Position numbers and translations under genes: made by a program
NCBI RefSeq assembly: GCF_049348705.1
Contig: NZ_CP186485.1
Coordinates: forward strand, 744,001 to 808,000
From: Paracoxiella cheracis
GTDB taxonomy: Bacteria > Pseudomonadota > Gammaproteobacteria > Coxiellales > Coxiellaceae
DNA: 64,000 nucleotides
Reading direction: 5' to 3'
The notes under the pieces: model-generated
Database searches by the model: none
Told to the model about the DNA's origin: nothing
Seen by the model: only the letters and a program-made list of their open reading frames with translations
Shown: piece by piece, positions 54,101-62,407 of the stretch
How positions within the stretch are numbered: the stretch's first letter is position 1
How the letters are laid out: each line of letters starts with the position of its first letter

Positions 54101-54684
54101 ACGAAACGACGAGTGAGCGCAAAGAATATTTAGATAAGCAGCAGGCTGATTTGGTTGAAGCGTTAACGATTCTTCAAAATGCCATTCGAAAAATTGATCG
54201 CGAAACCCGCACGAAATTTCGTGAAACATTTGATCGAATCAATCAACAGTTTCAAGAGATATTTCCGCGGATATTTGGTGGCGGTCGAGCCTATCTTGAA
54301 TTAACGGATGAGGATATGTTATCAACCGGAATTCTCGTTAAAGCACAACCGCCAGGAAAGCGAAATGTTTCCATCCACGTGCTGTCGGGTGGTGAAAAAG
54401 CATTAACGGCAATTTCTTTAGTATTCGCGATGTTTCAGTTAAACCCTGCACCATTTTGTATTTTGGATGAGGTGGATGCGCCGCTCGATGATATGAACGT
54501 CGGACGCTTTTGCCAGCTCGTCAAAGAAATGTCGAAAGATACACAGTTTTTAATTATTAGCCATAATAAAGTCACCATTGAAATGGCCGACCATTTGATG
54601 GGAGTCACGATGCAGGAACCCGGCGTATCGCGTATCGTGTCCGTTGACATGGAGGAGGCTATCGATATGGTCGAGGCTGCTTAG
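51172..54684 (+). CDS. smc: Chromosome segregation protein SMC
   Basis: This 1170-residue SMC has Walker A AIVGPNGCGKSNVVDAVRWV at residues 26-45, long coiled coils (about 170-500 and 660-1000), a hinge (about 505-650, GWELAVETVLSGYFDAVCVD), and C-terminal signature LSGGEKALTAISLVFA with Walker B FCILDEVDAPLDD. It organises the chromosome with ScpA and ScpB. Many gammaproteobacteria use MukB instead; SMC here fits non-enteric lineages. scpA/scpB are not in the window. Confidence 0.97.
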   Translation: MYLKNIKLSGFKSFVDPTTIPIRSNMNAIVGPNGCGKSNVVDAVRWVIGELSAKHLRGQTMSDVIFNGTNARKPVGKASIELHFDNSDGRIAGEYAKYSEIAIRREVERDGQSSYYINGVQVRRRDVIDIFLGTGLGARTYAIIEQGMISNFIEAKPEDLRIFIEEAAGISKYKERRRETENRIRHTQENLDRINDIREELDKQLRHLKRQANAAERYKVYKEEERLLAAQIKALQWQALNHKLTQQDQLINEQNVQQEELRAKQRSVETKIEGVRVDQAEAVEKQNEVQKRYYGLGADIARLEQRIKDTQEQTKQWEKELEESTNLWEELSENTHECRQQIEEIQADLQRLNPQTSDIKSLAEQAQHILAEAEMDMNQWQETWDEFQHESAQSSSQIQVASTKLEHSKRQLAEQENRRHQTQSNLDQLQLDALRTEITPLKEHTEQLQDQLEQAKSNLQRYAEQISAEREAVQKHNHATQEMRRELQTLEARYASLDALQQSALGRDDEQAKEWLTHYHLNELPRFGQKLQVNEGWELAVETVLSGYFDAVCVDDLNAYVEQMAELSQGRVTLLEKPKTSTSDHFDKAPKLTDQVNSDWPFHQWLAGIYIADDLTQAKQLRSQLSDRESVITRDGVWLGASWMRICKLSDPQSGVLIREQQLQQLKQEIATKQEQLSALESELHQSEQHLNQLESDRDNQHRVYQELSTESTDVQTKLTAKQTRLDDVQQRQQRLQHAMKECEQQMATIEQEQTAIQAQLQTLITRQQEQTAEREQRLVKRDELRARLDEKRSHAQRKQQQADELEIRISANQNQLALLQQTVQRDERQLDQLTERRETLTSYLADNDTPLESMNVELQAQLDKRLNIETELREAEARAEGFNQALRELEEQRENLRNELNHFQSKLEELRMQRQTITVRQTTIQEQLSESDFELEAVIAEMPEEAEINAWQEQLDKVIQRIQRLGAINLAAIEEYETTSERKEYLDKQQADLVEALTILQNAIRKIDRETRTKFRETFDRINQQFQEIFPRIFGGGRAYLELTDEDMLSTGILVKAQPPGKRNVSIHVLSGGEKALTAISLVFAMFQLNPAPFCILDEVDAPLDDMNVGRFCQLVKEMSKDTQFLIISHNKVTIEMADHLMGVTMQEPGVSRIVSVDMEEAIDMVEAA

Positions 54685-54696
54685 GGAAAACTAACC

Positions 54697-55386
54697 ATGT
54701 TGATCACTATTATTTTTTTACTACTGCTGCTTTTATTGGGTGGATTTATCATTGTTCGAATTCGCCGACAAGATCAACAAGCCACTCCAAGGCGGCATCA
54801 ACGCCAACCTCACCTGAGTCACGAACACAATCTGAATCACGATGTTAATGATGCATTGGGATTAAGTGAAGCTTCAAAAACACAGCTTGAAGTGAAAGAG
54901 CCTGCTATACCAGCGGCAAAAACAAACGCAAAACCTACTGAGTATTTGGTCTTACATGTGATGGCGCCGCTTGATTATACTTACAACGGCTATGAATTAT
55001 TACAATCATTATTGGCGAATGGATTACGCTACGGAGAGATGAATATTTTTCATCGCCACGAGACTAAAACTGGGCGTGGTTCTATTTTGTTTAGTTTGGC
55101 ATCGGTCAATAAACCCGGCACCTTTGAATTACCTAAAATGGGGAGTTTTTCTTGCCCCGGCCTAACGTTATTCATGCCGTTAAAAGCTAGTCCAGATCCA
55201 ATGATTGCGTTTGATTCGATGTTAGAGACGGCGAAACAGTTAGTTGAAGATTTAGGTGGTGAAATATGGGATGAAAATCGGCAAGTATTAAATATGGATA
55301 AAATCACACACATGCGAACCAAAATCCGACAATTTGAAAAAAATCAGCGTACGCCGGATTTTTTTGCAGAATTACAACCCGACTAG
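54697..55386 (+). CDS. zipA: Cell division protein ZipA
   Basis: This 229-residue protein has an N-terminal membrane anchor (LITIIFLLLLLLLGGFIIV), a short linker and a C-terminal ZipA domain (YLVLHVMAPLDYTYNGYELL, MNIFHRHETKTGRGSILFSL, PDPMIAFDSMLETAKQLVED) that binds the FtsZ tail. It is shorter than E. coli ZipA (328) because the linker is short. It is placed between smc and ligA, the conserved gammaproteobacterial order. Confidence 0.94.
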   Translation: MLITIIFLLLLLLLGGFIIVRIRRQDQQATPRRHQRQPHLSHEHNLNHDVNDALGLSEASKTQLEVKEPAIPAAKTNAKPTEYLVLHVMAPLDYTYNGYELLQSLLANGLRYGEMNIFHRHETKTGRGSILFSLASVNKPGTFELPKMGSFSCPGLTLFMPLKASPDPMIAFDSMLETAKQLVEDLGGEIWDENRQVLNMDKITHMRTKIRQFEKNQRTPDFFAELQPD

Positions 55387-55395
55387 GTTTTGAAA

Positions 55396-57408
55396 ATGGC
55401 AGTCCCTGATCGTATCCGTAAACAAGCTGAAAAGCTCCGTGCGGAAATCAATGATCATAATTATCGCTACTATGTATTAGCGTCTCCATCCATTCCCGAT
55501 TCTATTTACGATCAACTCTTTCAAAAATTAAAAAACTTAGAAGACCAATATCCCGAACTCATTATAGCGACATCCCCAACCCAGCGGGTAGGCGCCGAAC
55601 CGTTAAAATCTTTTGCGCAAGTGCATCACAAAGTTCCCATGCTGTCGTTAGATAATGTGTTCACTGAAGACGAATTAATAGCGTTTGATGATCGTGTGCG
55701 ACAACGACTCAAAACAGATAAACCCGTTAAATATACGTGTGAACCCAAATTAGATGGCGTTGCGATTAGTTTGATGTATGAAAATGGTGTTTTGACAAAA
55801 GCTGCAACGCGAGGTGATGGGACAACAGGTGAAGACGTTACACAAAATGTAAGAACCATTTCTGCTATTCCGCTGCAATTACGCGGTCATGATTTTCCGA
55901 AACTACTGGAAGTGCGTGGTGAGGTTTACATGCCTAACGCAGGCTTTGAACTTCTCAATAAAGAAGCTGAAAAAAAAGGTGAGAAAATCTTTGTGAATCC
56001 CCGTAATGCAACATCAGGAAGTTTGCGGCAGCTCGATCCCCAGGTTACCGCTAAACGACCGTTAGCATTTTATGCGTATTTTGCAGGCGTTATGGAAAAA
56101 GGGAAATTACCTTTTTTACATAGTGAAATATTAAAAAAGTTTAAATCGTGGGGTATACCCATTGCCCCAGATGGTGAAGTTGTAACCGGAATCGAAGGTT
56201 GTTTGAAATACTACAAACAAATGGAAAAAAAGCGAGAAAAATTGCCTTATGGAATTGATGGTGTGGTTTATAAGGTGGATTCACTTGAATTGCAACATAA
56301 ACTAGGGTTTGTATCTCGAGCCCCACGTTGGGCAATCGCGCATAAATTTCCCGCACAAGAAAAAATGACAAAGATGAGAGACGTTGAATTTCAAGTTGGA
56401 AGAACAGGTGTAGTTACACCTGTGGCGCGATTAGAGCCTGTATTTGTAGGGGGTGTGACAGTAAGTAACGCGACACTACATAATTTTGATGAACTCTATC
56501 GCAAAGATGTGCGCATCGGTGATACTGTTATCATTCGTCGCGCGGGTGATGTTATTCCAGAAGTAGTTGAACCGGTACTTGCAGAGCGCCCCGCGAATGC
56601 AAAGAAAGTAAAAATGCCAAAGCGGTGTCCGGTTTGTCATGCAGAAGTGATAAAAGCAGAGGGTGAAGCTGTAACGCGTTGCATGGGTGGGCTTTATTGT
56701 CACGCACAGTTACGTGAGACGATAAAACACTTTGCCTCTCGGCGTGCGATGGATATCGATGGTCTTGGCGATAAATTAGTAGAATTATTTCTTACTGAAA
56801 ATTTAGTGAAAGATATCACCGATCTTTTTCAGTTAAACAAAGAACAATTGGCCGCATTGCCCCGCTTGGGTGAAAAGTCTGCGCAAAATTTATTGGATGC
56901 AATCGAAAATAGTAAGAAAACGACGTTGGCACGATTTCTTTATGCACTGGGTATTCGTGAGGTTGGAGAAACGACTGCGCGCGTATTAGCTCGACATTTT
57001 AAAGAATTAAAACCGCTGATGAAAGCGAGTGCTGAAGAGTTACAAAATATCCCGGATATTGGTCCCATTGTTGCAGCGCACATAGTTGGATTTTTTCACC
57101 AAAAACATAATGTAGAATTAATTGATAAGTTGCAGCGTTTGGGCCTCCATTGGCCCAAGGAAAAAGTTGCAAAAACATTACCGTTAGAGGGTAAAACGTT
57201 TGTGTTAACGGGGGCCTTAACTACCATGACGCGTGATGAGGCTAAAGAAAAACTGGAAGCATTGGGAGCTCGAGCAAGCGGGAGTGTTTCAAAAAATACT
57301 GATTTTGTCATTTTAGGCGATAGTCCAGGCAGTAAATTCAAAAAAGCTAAGGAGCTTGGTGTCAACATTATTGATGAACAAGAGTTCCTCCGGATGTTAA
57401 AAGAATGA
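55396..57408 (+). CDS. ligA: NAD-dependent DNA ligase
   Basis: This 670-residue LigA has adenylation motif EPKLDGVAISLMYENG with the catalytic Lys (about 117), OB fold, a Cys4 zinc site (CPVC and CMGGLYC), HhH repeats (FLYALGIREVGETTARVLAR) and a C-terminal BRCT domain (LEGKTFVLTGALTTMTRDEA). It seals nicks in replication and repair. The family-fit start is ATG at 55396; a TTG 6 bases earlier is possible. It overlaps the following gene by 4 bases. Confidence 0.97.
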   Translation: MAVPDRIRKQAEKLRAEINDHNYRYYVLASPSIPDSIYDQLFQKLKNLEDQYPELIIATSPTQRVGAEPLKSFAQVHHKVPMLSLDNVFTEDELIAFDDRVRQRLKTDKPVKYTCEPKLDGVAISLMYENGVLTKAATRGDGTTGEDVTQNVRTISAIPLQLRGHDFPKLLEVRGEVYMPNAGFELLNKEAEKKGEKIFVNPRNATSGSLRQLDPQVTAKRPLAFYAYFAGVMEKGKLPFLHSEILKKFKSWGIPIAPDGEVVTGIEGCLKYYKQMEKKREKLPYGIDGVVYKVDSLELQHKLGFVSRAPRWAIAHKFPAQEKMTKMRDVEFQVGRTGVVTPVARLEPVFVGGVTVSNATLHNFDELYRKDVRIGDTVIIRRAGDVIPEVVEPVLAERPANAKKVKMPKRCPVCHAEVIKAEGEAVTRCMGGLYCHAQLRETIKHFASRRAMDIDGLGDKLVELFLTENLVKDITDLFQLNKEQLAALPRLGEKSAQNLLDAIENSKKTTLARFLYALGIREVGETTARVLARHFKELKPLMKASAEELQNIPDIGPIVAAHIVGFFHQKHNVELIDKLQRLGLHWPKEKVAKTLPLEGKTFVLTGALTTMTRDEAKEKLEALGARASGSVSKNTDFVILGDSPGSKFKKAKELGVNIIDEQEFLRMLKE

Positions 57409-58169
57409 TAAAAGATATCCTGACGCGATATATTAATTATATGATTTCCGGTGATGCTGAAAAGGCTCGAGCTTTGTTTTTTGACAAACCGAGGCTTGAT
57501 ATTCCAGAGCGAGGTAAAATTTTAGGTGAAGTAGCATTCATGCATTTTGTATCACAGCGATCGGAGTGGATGAGTGCAAGCGTTATGCAGATGGAACACG
57601 TTGCAACGACGATGACTGACGATCGTATCGTAGAAGAGTATATTTTAAATTTGAAACAGTTCGATAAAACGTATGAATTGCCCATTGCAGTTGTGGCTGA
57701 TTTAATTGAAGAAAAGCTGTATCGAGTTCGTGTTTATTATAGTTTGTGGTCATTGCAACAGAAACATCAAATTCGAAAACCGATCTTAAAAAAAATGGAT
57801 GATTTAGCGTTTCCTTTAGTTATACAATGCTATCAACAAGCTTTAAGGCAAGGTGATTTAGACACTATTTTGGCTCAATTTGCTAAAGACGCCATTGTTA
57901 GAGAGCCCGCGGGTGGCCACTATATTCATCGTGGTTCTGAGCAAATTAAACAGTTCTATCAAGCGTTATTTTCAAATGGTGGAGGCGTTGTGCTCGACTA
58001 TTGCAGTGTCACCGATGACGGTGAGCATTGTGCAATCGAATATAATGTCATTCAGTGGGGTCGTGATACATTGCCTGCGCAAGCGGGTATTGCTGTTTAT
58101 GAATATAAAGATGAGTTGCTGACGGCGGTTAGAATTTACGATGATGTGGATCCGCCGATTCATTTGTAA
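57405..58169 (+). CDS. Protein with two NTF2/SnoaL-like domains
   Basis: This 254-residue protein holds two tandem cone-shaped NTF2-like domains, roughly residues 1-120 and 135-250. The second is typical SnoaL (QALRQGDLDTILAQFAKDAI, then GGHYIHRGSEQIKQFYQALF, then AIEYNVIQWG). Such domains bind small hydrophobic ligands or act as isomerases; no catalytic residues can be confirmed. It is coupled to ligA by an ATGA overlap. Confidence 0.8.
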   Translation: MIKDILTRYINYMISGDAEKARALFFDKPRLDIPERGKILGEVAFMHFVSQRSEWMSASVMQMEHVATTMTDDRIVEEYILNLKQFDKTYELPIAVVADLIEEKLYRVRVYYSLWSLQQKHQIRKPILKKMDDLAFPLVIQCYQQALRQGDLDTILAQFAKDAIVREPAGGHYIHRGSEQIKQFYQALFSNGGGVVLDYCSVTDDGEHCAIEYNVIQWGRDTLPAQAGIAVYEYKDELLTAVRIYDDVDPPIHL

Positions 58170-58177
58170 AAGAAGTT

Positions 58178-58266
58178 GCCCTGGGGTCGGAGATCGCTTC
58201 CATGCTCAAACAGGCTTGCGCTTCGCTGCATCGAATTGCACGCAGAAACGATCTCGCTACCCGGGC
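58178..58266. terminator. Hairpin-rich convergent intergenic region
   Basis: GCCC, GGGT and GAGATCG on the left pair with CGATCTC, ACCC and GGGC on the right, giving a long interrupted stem between two convergent genes. It probably serves as a bidirectional terminator. The loop shares short GC-rich words (CGCTTCGCT, GCATCG) with the 249-bp repeat, too few to call it a copy. Confidence 0.45.
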
Positions 58267-58274
58267 TTAAAAAT

Positions 58275-58550
58275 TTATTCTTTAGGTTTCAAACTGCCAC
58301 CAACGATGCGTTCGCAATTGCCTTTTAATACATAGATCCATTCCCCACCCGAAGCATTTGTTTTAGACTGTCCTGCACAAGCGTGTTGTGGTGTGCCACA
58401 ATCATTTTTTCCCGCTTTCACAATGCCGTAACATTTTTCAACATTTTTTTTATTATTGTTAGAGGCTGCCAAAGTAGAAGTGGCAGAAACTGTGAGGCCG
58501 GTACCAACGATGGCTGCCATAACAGCATTAACGATTTTGTTGCTTCTCAT
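58275..58550 (-). CDS. BufA1-like (DUF2282) secreted bufferin precursor, orphan
   Basis: This 91-residue DUF2282 protein has a signal peptide (residues 1-28, ending STLAAS) and the core EKCYGIVKAGKNDCGTPQHA, then CAGQSKTNASGGEWI and KGNCERIVGGSL, with four cysteines at family positions. DUF2282 members are bufferin precursors whose Cys are modified by DUF692-type MNIO enzymes to bind copper. No MNIO (bufB) or bufC gene lies nearby; a DoxX gene, a usual partner, is divergent on the other side. Modification by an enzyme elsewhere is possible. Confidence 0.85.
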   Translation of the reverse strand: MRSNKIVNAVMAAIVGTGLTVSATSTLAASNNNKKNVEKCYGIVKAGKNDCGTPQHACAGQSKTNASGGEWIYVLKGNCERIVGGSLKPKE

Positions 58551-58635
58551 CTAATGAGCTCCTTATTGAGTTGTAAATTTTTTAGAGTTTCATGTTAAAA
58601 TGTTATCACTTGAACTGCAACAATAAGGGCCTCTT

Positions 58636-59127
58636 ATGATTCGTATACTGGCAATCATTCTTAAACCTTTTCTTAAGCTGCTCGATTTTTTAACACCTCT
58701 CGCAGACTTATTAGCGCGATTATGGATATCGTGGATGTTTTTCCAAGCTGGCCTGGTTAAAATTCAAGCATGGCAGTCCACAGTTAATTTGTTCACATAT
58801 GAATATAGTGTGCCACTTTTGCCGCCAACTACAGCCGCTATTATAGGAACCGTTTTAGAATTAGTTTTACCTGTTTTGCTCGTCTTAGGTTTAGGGGGAC
58901 GGATCACGATTCTCATTTTCTTTTTATATAACATCGTGGCTGCAGCTTCCTATCATTACTTATGGACACCCATGGGTTGGAGTGGGTTATCACAACATAT
59001 TAATTGGGGATTACTATTGGCACTGTTAATGACGCATGGTCCAGGCAAACTATCTCTCGACTATTGGATTCGCCGAGAATACGGACATCATTTGGAAAAT
59101 AAGCGCGAGTCTGAGCCCAAGGAGTAA
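58636..59127 (+). CDS. DoxX-family inner-membrane protein
   Basis: This 163-residue protein has four hydrophobic helices. It shows DoxX features LLARLWISWMFFQAGLVKIQ, the second span AIIGTVLELVLPVLLVLGLG and the third LIFFLYNIVAAASYHYLWTP. DoxX proteins work in membrane redox or bufferin systems. It is divergent from the DUF2282 gene. It is followed after 6 bases by yciA. Confidence 0.85.
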   Translation: MIRILAIILKPFLKLLDFLTPLADLLARLWISWMFFQAGLVKIQAWQSTVNLFTYEYSVPLLPPTTAAIIGTVLELVLPVLLVLGLGGRITILIFFLYNIVAAASYHYLWTPMGWSGLSQHINWGLLLALLMTHGPGKLSLDYWIRREYGHHLENKRESEPKE

Positions 59128-59133
59128 AACGCT

Positions 59134-59541
59134 ATGTGCTCTAAAACAGCCAGACCCGATGCAAAAAAACCCAGTGGTTCGCTTGCCATTCGTACGTTTG
59201 CTATGCCTTCAAATACAAATCCAAACGGTGACATTTTTGGGGGCTGGATCGTTTCCAATATGGATTTGGCGGGTTTAAGCGTTGCTGGTAAATATGCACG
59301 ACATACCATCACCACAATAGCGATTGATTCAATGGTTTTCATATCGCCCGTTCAAGTGGGCGATTTTATTTGCTGTTATGCAGATCTGGTAAAAATTGGG
59401 AACACGTCGATCACGATAAAAATTGAAACGTGGGCCGTTAATCCAGATGAGGCTAATTTACGTCAAGTGACAGAAGGCGTGTTTACCTACGTTGCTGTCG
59501 ATGAGCATGGACGACCTGAGCCAGCTATACGCAAGAGTTAG
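59134..59541 (+). CDS. yciA: Acyl-CoA thioesterase YciA
   Basis: This 135-residue hotdog-fold thioesterase hydrolyses acyl-CoAs. It has the signature FAMPSNTNPNGDIFGGWIVS (catalytic Asp in NGDIFGGW) and IAIDSMVFISPVQVGDFICC. It begins 6 bases after doxX ends, with an AAGGAG site. Confidence 0.92.
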   Translation: MCSKTARPDAKKPSGSLAIRTFAMPSNTNPNGDIFGGWIVSNMDLAGLSVAGKYARHTITTIAIDSMVFISPVQVGDFICCYADLVKIGNTSITIKIETWAVNPDEANLRQVTEGVFTYVAVDEHGRPEPAIRKS

Positions 59542-59605
59542 TAGTTTCTCGTATTGGCAAGCAATTGAAATCGATAAAGTATTTTTGGAGGTTGAAAAAC
59601 AATTT

Positions 59606-59649
59606 CTAGAGGTGGCCTTTGGGCTATACTAAATATATACAACCTCTAG
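59606..59649. promoter_or_regulatory. Inverted repeat around a promoter for the Cys-rich gene
   Basis: CTAGAGGT (59606-59613) and ACCTCTAG (59642-59649) are perfect 8-base inverted repeats flanking a TATACT -10-like box (59625-59630). This looks like an operator centred on the promoter of the 59664 gene. Confidence 0.4.
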
Positions 59650-59663
59650 GATGGAGATTGGTC

Positions 59664-60038
59664 ATGAAATACCTAATTTCAGTGATCGCTATCGTGATGT
59701 TGTCACTGATAGGCATAAGCGCCTTTGGCACGATGCCAGGAAACACGAAGATAATATTCGCCAAAAAAGTTCCTGTAAATCAAGCAAACTGTTATCCCGT
59801 GATCAACGGCATTTTGAAGCGCTGCCTGGATCGTGGTGATTCTTATACATTTTGCCACAACCAATATTATGGTAACCAAAAGGTTTGCGAAGAATTGCAT
59901 GCAAAGCCCTCAAAGGCAACATCGAATAAAATGTCGCATTACACCGACTGTATAAGAAAGGAACAATGTCGATATAAAACAACGAAAGACTCGAAGGAGT
60001 CGTGTTATAACCAGTGCCGCAAAGAAGTCCGGTTATAG
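59664..60038 (+). CDS. Small secreted Cys-rich protein
   Basis: Starting at the ATG at 59664 (AGGATGGAGATTGG upstream), this gives 124 residues. It has a signal peptide (YLISVIAIVMLSLIGISAFG) and a basic mature part with eight Cys in Cx9-like spacing (NCYPVINGILKRC, FCHNQYYGNQKVC, DCIRKEQC, SCYNQCRK). Disulfide-rich exported proteins are common in host-associated bacteria; no family is recognised. A longer upstream frame has no good start site. Confidence 0.75.
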   Translation: MKYLISVIAIVMLSLIGISAFGTMPGNTKIIFAKKVPVNQANCYPVINGILKRCLDRGDSYTFCHNQYYGNQKVCEELHAKPSKATSNKMSHYTDCIRKEQCRYKTTKDSKESCYNQCRKEVRL

Positions 60039-60123
60039 TTAATCGGTTGACTTTGAATGATATTTGACTTAATTCGTATATTCTTTTATTATTCTCTTAT
60101 TGAGGACAAAAAGAGTACGAGCT

Positions 60124-60723
60124 ATGCTTACACTGAGTCAACGTAAAACCTACGACTTCATTCAGAAATTCTTCGATGAGAATGATCATGCTCCGACAGC
60201 CGCTGAAATTGCAGAGGGGATTGGAATTAAATCTAGAGGTGTGGTTCATCGCTATCTAAAGGCACTGGACTCTGCGGGCTTAATTCGCTTGCTGCCCAAG
60301 CGTCACCGTAATATCCAGCTCATGGAGAGTTCATCTATCCCATCAAACTCATTGCCGTTAGTAGGCGCTATTGCGGCTGGGCAGCCGATTGAGGCTATCG
60401 AGCAGGATGAAACAATTGATGTCGCTAGTGTTTTCCTCGGCCCGAATCGATATGCCCTAAAAGTCAAAGGTGACTCCATGATTGATGAGGGTATTTTTGA
60501 TGGTGACATTGTTGTTTGTGAGCGTAGCGATACCGCGCGCGATGGCCAGATTGTGGTGGCCTTAGTAGACCGCGATCAAGCTACCTTGAAACGTCTTTAT
60601 CATAATGCTGATAAAACAATTACTTTGCTGCCTTCGAACCCGACTCATAAGCCTATGATTTATTCAGAAAACCAAGTTGAAATTCAAGGTATTTATATTG
60701 GATTACTGCGCATTAGAAATTAG
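60124..60723 (+). CDS. lexA: LexA-type SOS repressor
   Basis: This 199-residue protein has a winged HTH (TLSQRKTYDFIQKFFDENDH, GIKSRGVVHRYLKALDSAGL), the Ala-Gly cleavage site in GAIAAGQPIEA (about residue 85) and the latent protease dyad: Ser in KVKGDSMIDEGIFDGDIVV, Lys in VDRDQATLKRLYH. It is a self-cleaving SOS repressor. The recognition helix (SRGVVHRYLKAL) differs from E. coli LexA, so the operator may differ. No CTGT-N8-ACAG box was seen upstream of lexA or uvrB. Confidence 0.9.
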   Translation: MLTLSQRKTYDFIQKFFDENDHAPTAAEIAEGIGIKSRGVVHRYLKALDSAGLIRLLPKRHRNIQLMESSSIPSNSLPLVGAIAAGQPIEAIEQDETIDVASVFLGPNRYALKVKGDSMIDEGIFDGDIVVCERSDTARDGQIVVALVDRDQATLKRLYHNADKTITLLPSNPTHKPMIYSENQVEIQGIYIGLLRIRN

Positions 60724-60740
60724 TCGCAATCTTTCAATTT

Positions 60741-61337
60741 ATGTATCATACTATTCTTATGACAGCACTCATTATTATCATCATTATCTTGCTCGTATTC
60801 GGTGGCTATATCGTTGCTGTTTATAACTCTTTGATTGCAATGATTGAAGCCGTACGCAATAACAATAAGCAGATCGACATTCAGTTAGATCGACGGTATA
60901 AAGTCTTTGAATCGTTGGTGAACGTCGTGAAAAAATACATGGACTACGAGAAATCAACGCTGAAAGAAGTGGTTGCTTTGCGTAATCAAGCACAAGTAGC
61001 GAAACAATCGGGCGATGCGCAAACTCGAATGGATGCCGAAAATAAAATTTCTGGTATTTTGTCGGGATTAAATGTTGTTTTCGAACAGTATCCAGATTTG
61101 AAAGCCAATCAAAATGCACTGCAATTGCAGGAGTCGATTGTGAGCACGGAAAATAAATTGGCTTACGCAAAACAAGCCTATAACGACAGTATTGAGCGTT
61201 ATAATGCAAAGAAAAAATCTTTTTTCCCATCGATGATAGTCAGCTTTTTCTCGAGTAAGCTGAATTTTGATTTCCCTTATTGGCAGTTGTCAGCAGATGC
61301 CATAAAAAAACAAGAAGACTATACAGTTAACCTATAG
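60741..61337 (+). CDS. lemA: LemA-family membrane protein
   Basis: This 198-residue protein has an N-terminal transmembrane helix (MTALIIIIIILLVFGGYIV) and a LemA four-helix domain: AMIEAVRNNNKQIDIQLDRR, then YKVFESLVNVVKKYMDYEKS, then ATQ-rich NKLAYAKQAYNDSIERYNAK. LemA is commonly next to HtpX, as here (11 bases). Its function is unclear. The start could be ATG at 60741 or 60759. Confidence 0.88.
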   Translation: MYHTILMTALIIIIIILLVFGGYIVAVYNSLIAMIEAVRNNNKQIDIQLDRRYKVFESLVNVVKKYMDYEKSTLKEVVALRNQAQVAKQSGDAQTRMDAENKISGILSGLNVVFEQYPDLKANQNALQLQESIVSTENKLAYAKQAYNDSIERYNAKKKSFFPSMIVSFFSSKLNFDFPYWQLSADAIKKQEDYTVNL

Positions 61338-61348
61338 TAATAATTTTC

Positions 61349-62398
61349 ATGTCAAATTCATTTAAAGATTATCATTCTGAGACAGCAAATTGGCGACAAT
61401 CTTTAAGAACCAATAATCGTCGAACTTACTTTGTTATTGCTACTTTTATTTTAATTTATTTGATCATTGGATTGTTGATCGATATGTACATCTATGCGGG
61501 TCATTTTCCACAGGCGACAATTTCGCAACTATTTTATAGTTTGGTGACATTTAACTTAGTACCGCGGGCGACTATTATCACACTAATTATCGCTATTGTT
61601 TCATTGTGGGTCACGTTTAAATTTAGCCATAAACTAATGTTGCTAGGATCAGAATATCGTCAAATCACTCCAGAAACAGCACAAACTTTAGAAGAGAAAC
61701 AGCTTTACAATGTGGTTGAAGAAATGAAGGTAGCGGCGGGACTCAAGTTTATGCCGAAAGTCTATATTATCGATGCAGATTATATGAATGCTTTTGCAAG
61801 TGGTTACAATGAAAAATCGGCTATGGTTGCCATCACGAGAGGTTTGATTCAAAAGCTAAATCGCGACGAGTTAGAGGCGGTGATGGCGCATGAAATCAGC
61901 CACATTCGTCATATGGATATTAAACTCACGTTAATGGCTTCCGTATTGGCAAACCTTTTGTTGATTGTTGTCGATATATTATTTTTCAGTGCGATTTTTG
62001 GTGGGCGAGATCGAGATGGTGGGGGACGTAATCAGTTATTTATCTTTATACTGCTGTTACGCTATTTGTTACCAGTCATTACGGTTCTTTTAGTGCTGTA
62101 TTTAAGTCGAACGCGAGAGTATATGGCTGATGCAGGTTCGGTTGAGTTAATGCGTGATAATGAGCCGTTAGCCCGTGCATTGTTAAAAATTCAAGGTGAT
62201 CATGAGCAGCATCAGGAAACATACGCTCGGGAATATGCAAGCACGCCCCATGAATCGGTTCGACGACAGGCTTATATTTATGATCCACTCAAAGCGGGTA
62301 TTAACGTAAAGCAGTCATTAAGTGATTTCTTTTCGACACATCCGAGTATTAAAAAGCGCCTCGCTGCCATCGGGTTTAAGCTAAAATCGAATCAATAA
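61349..62398 (+). CDS. htpX: M48-family membrane zinc protease (HtpX-like)
   Basis: This 349-residue protein has two N-terminal and two central transmembrane segments. The zinc motif HExxH lies in EAVMAHEISHIRHMDIKLTL (about residue 183), with a further Glu ligand in REYMADAGSVELMR, and C-terminal STHPSIKKRLAAI. HtpX-type proteases remove damaged membrane proteins. It is in an operon with lemA. The stop lies 9 bases before the 249-bp repeat copy C. Confidence 0.9.
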   Translation: MSNSFKDYHSETANWRQSLRTNNRRTYFVIATFILIYLIIGLLIDMYIYAGHFPQATISQLFYSLVTFNLVPRATIITLIIAIVSLWVTFKFSHKLMLLGSEYRQITPETAQTLEEKQLYNVVEEMKVAAGLKFMPKVYIIDADYMNAFASGYNEKSAMVAITRGLIQKLNRDELEAVMAHEISHIRHMDIKLTLMASVLANLLLIVVDILFFSAIFGGRDRDGGGRNQLFIFILLLRYLLPVITVLLVLYLSRTREYMADAGSVELMRDNEPLARALLKIQGDHEQHQETYAREYASTPHESVRRQAYIYDPLKAGINVKQSLSDFFSTHPSIKKRLAAIGFKLKSNQ

Positions 62399-62407
62399 AT
62401 ATATTTT

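Noticed and set aside
58178..58266. Sixth copy of the 249-bp repeat
   Set aside because: Only short words are shared (CGCTTCGCT, GCATCG) and order and length do not fit. It is better explained as a convergent terminator.
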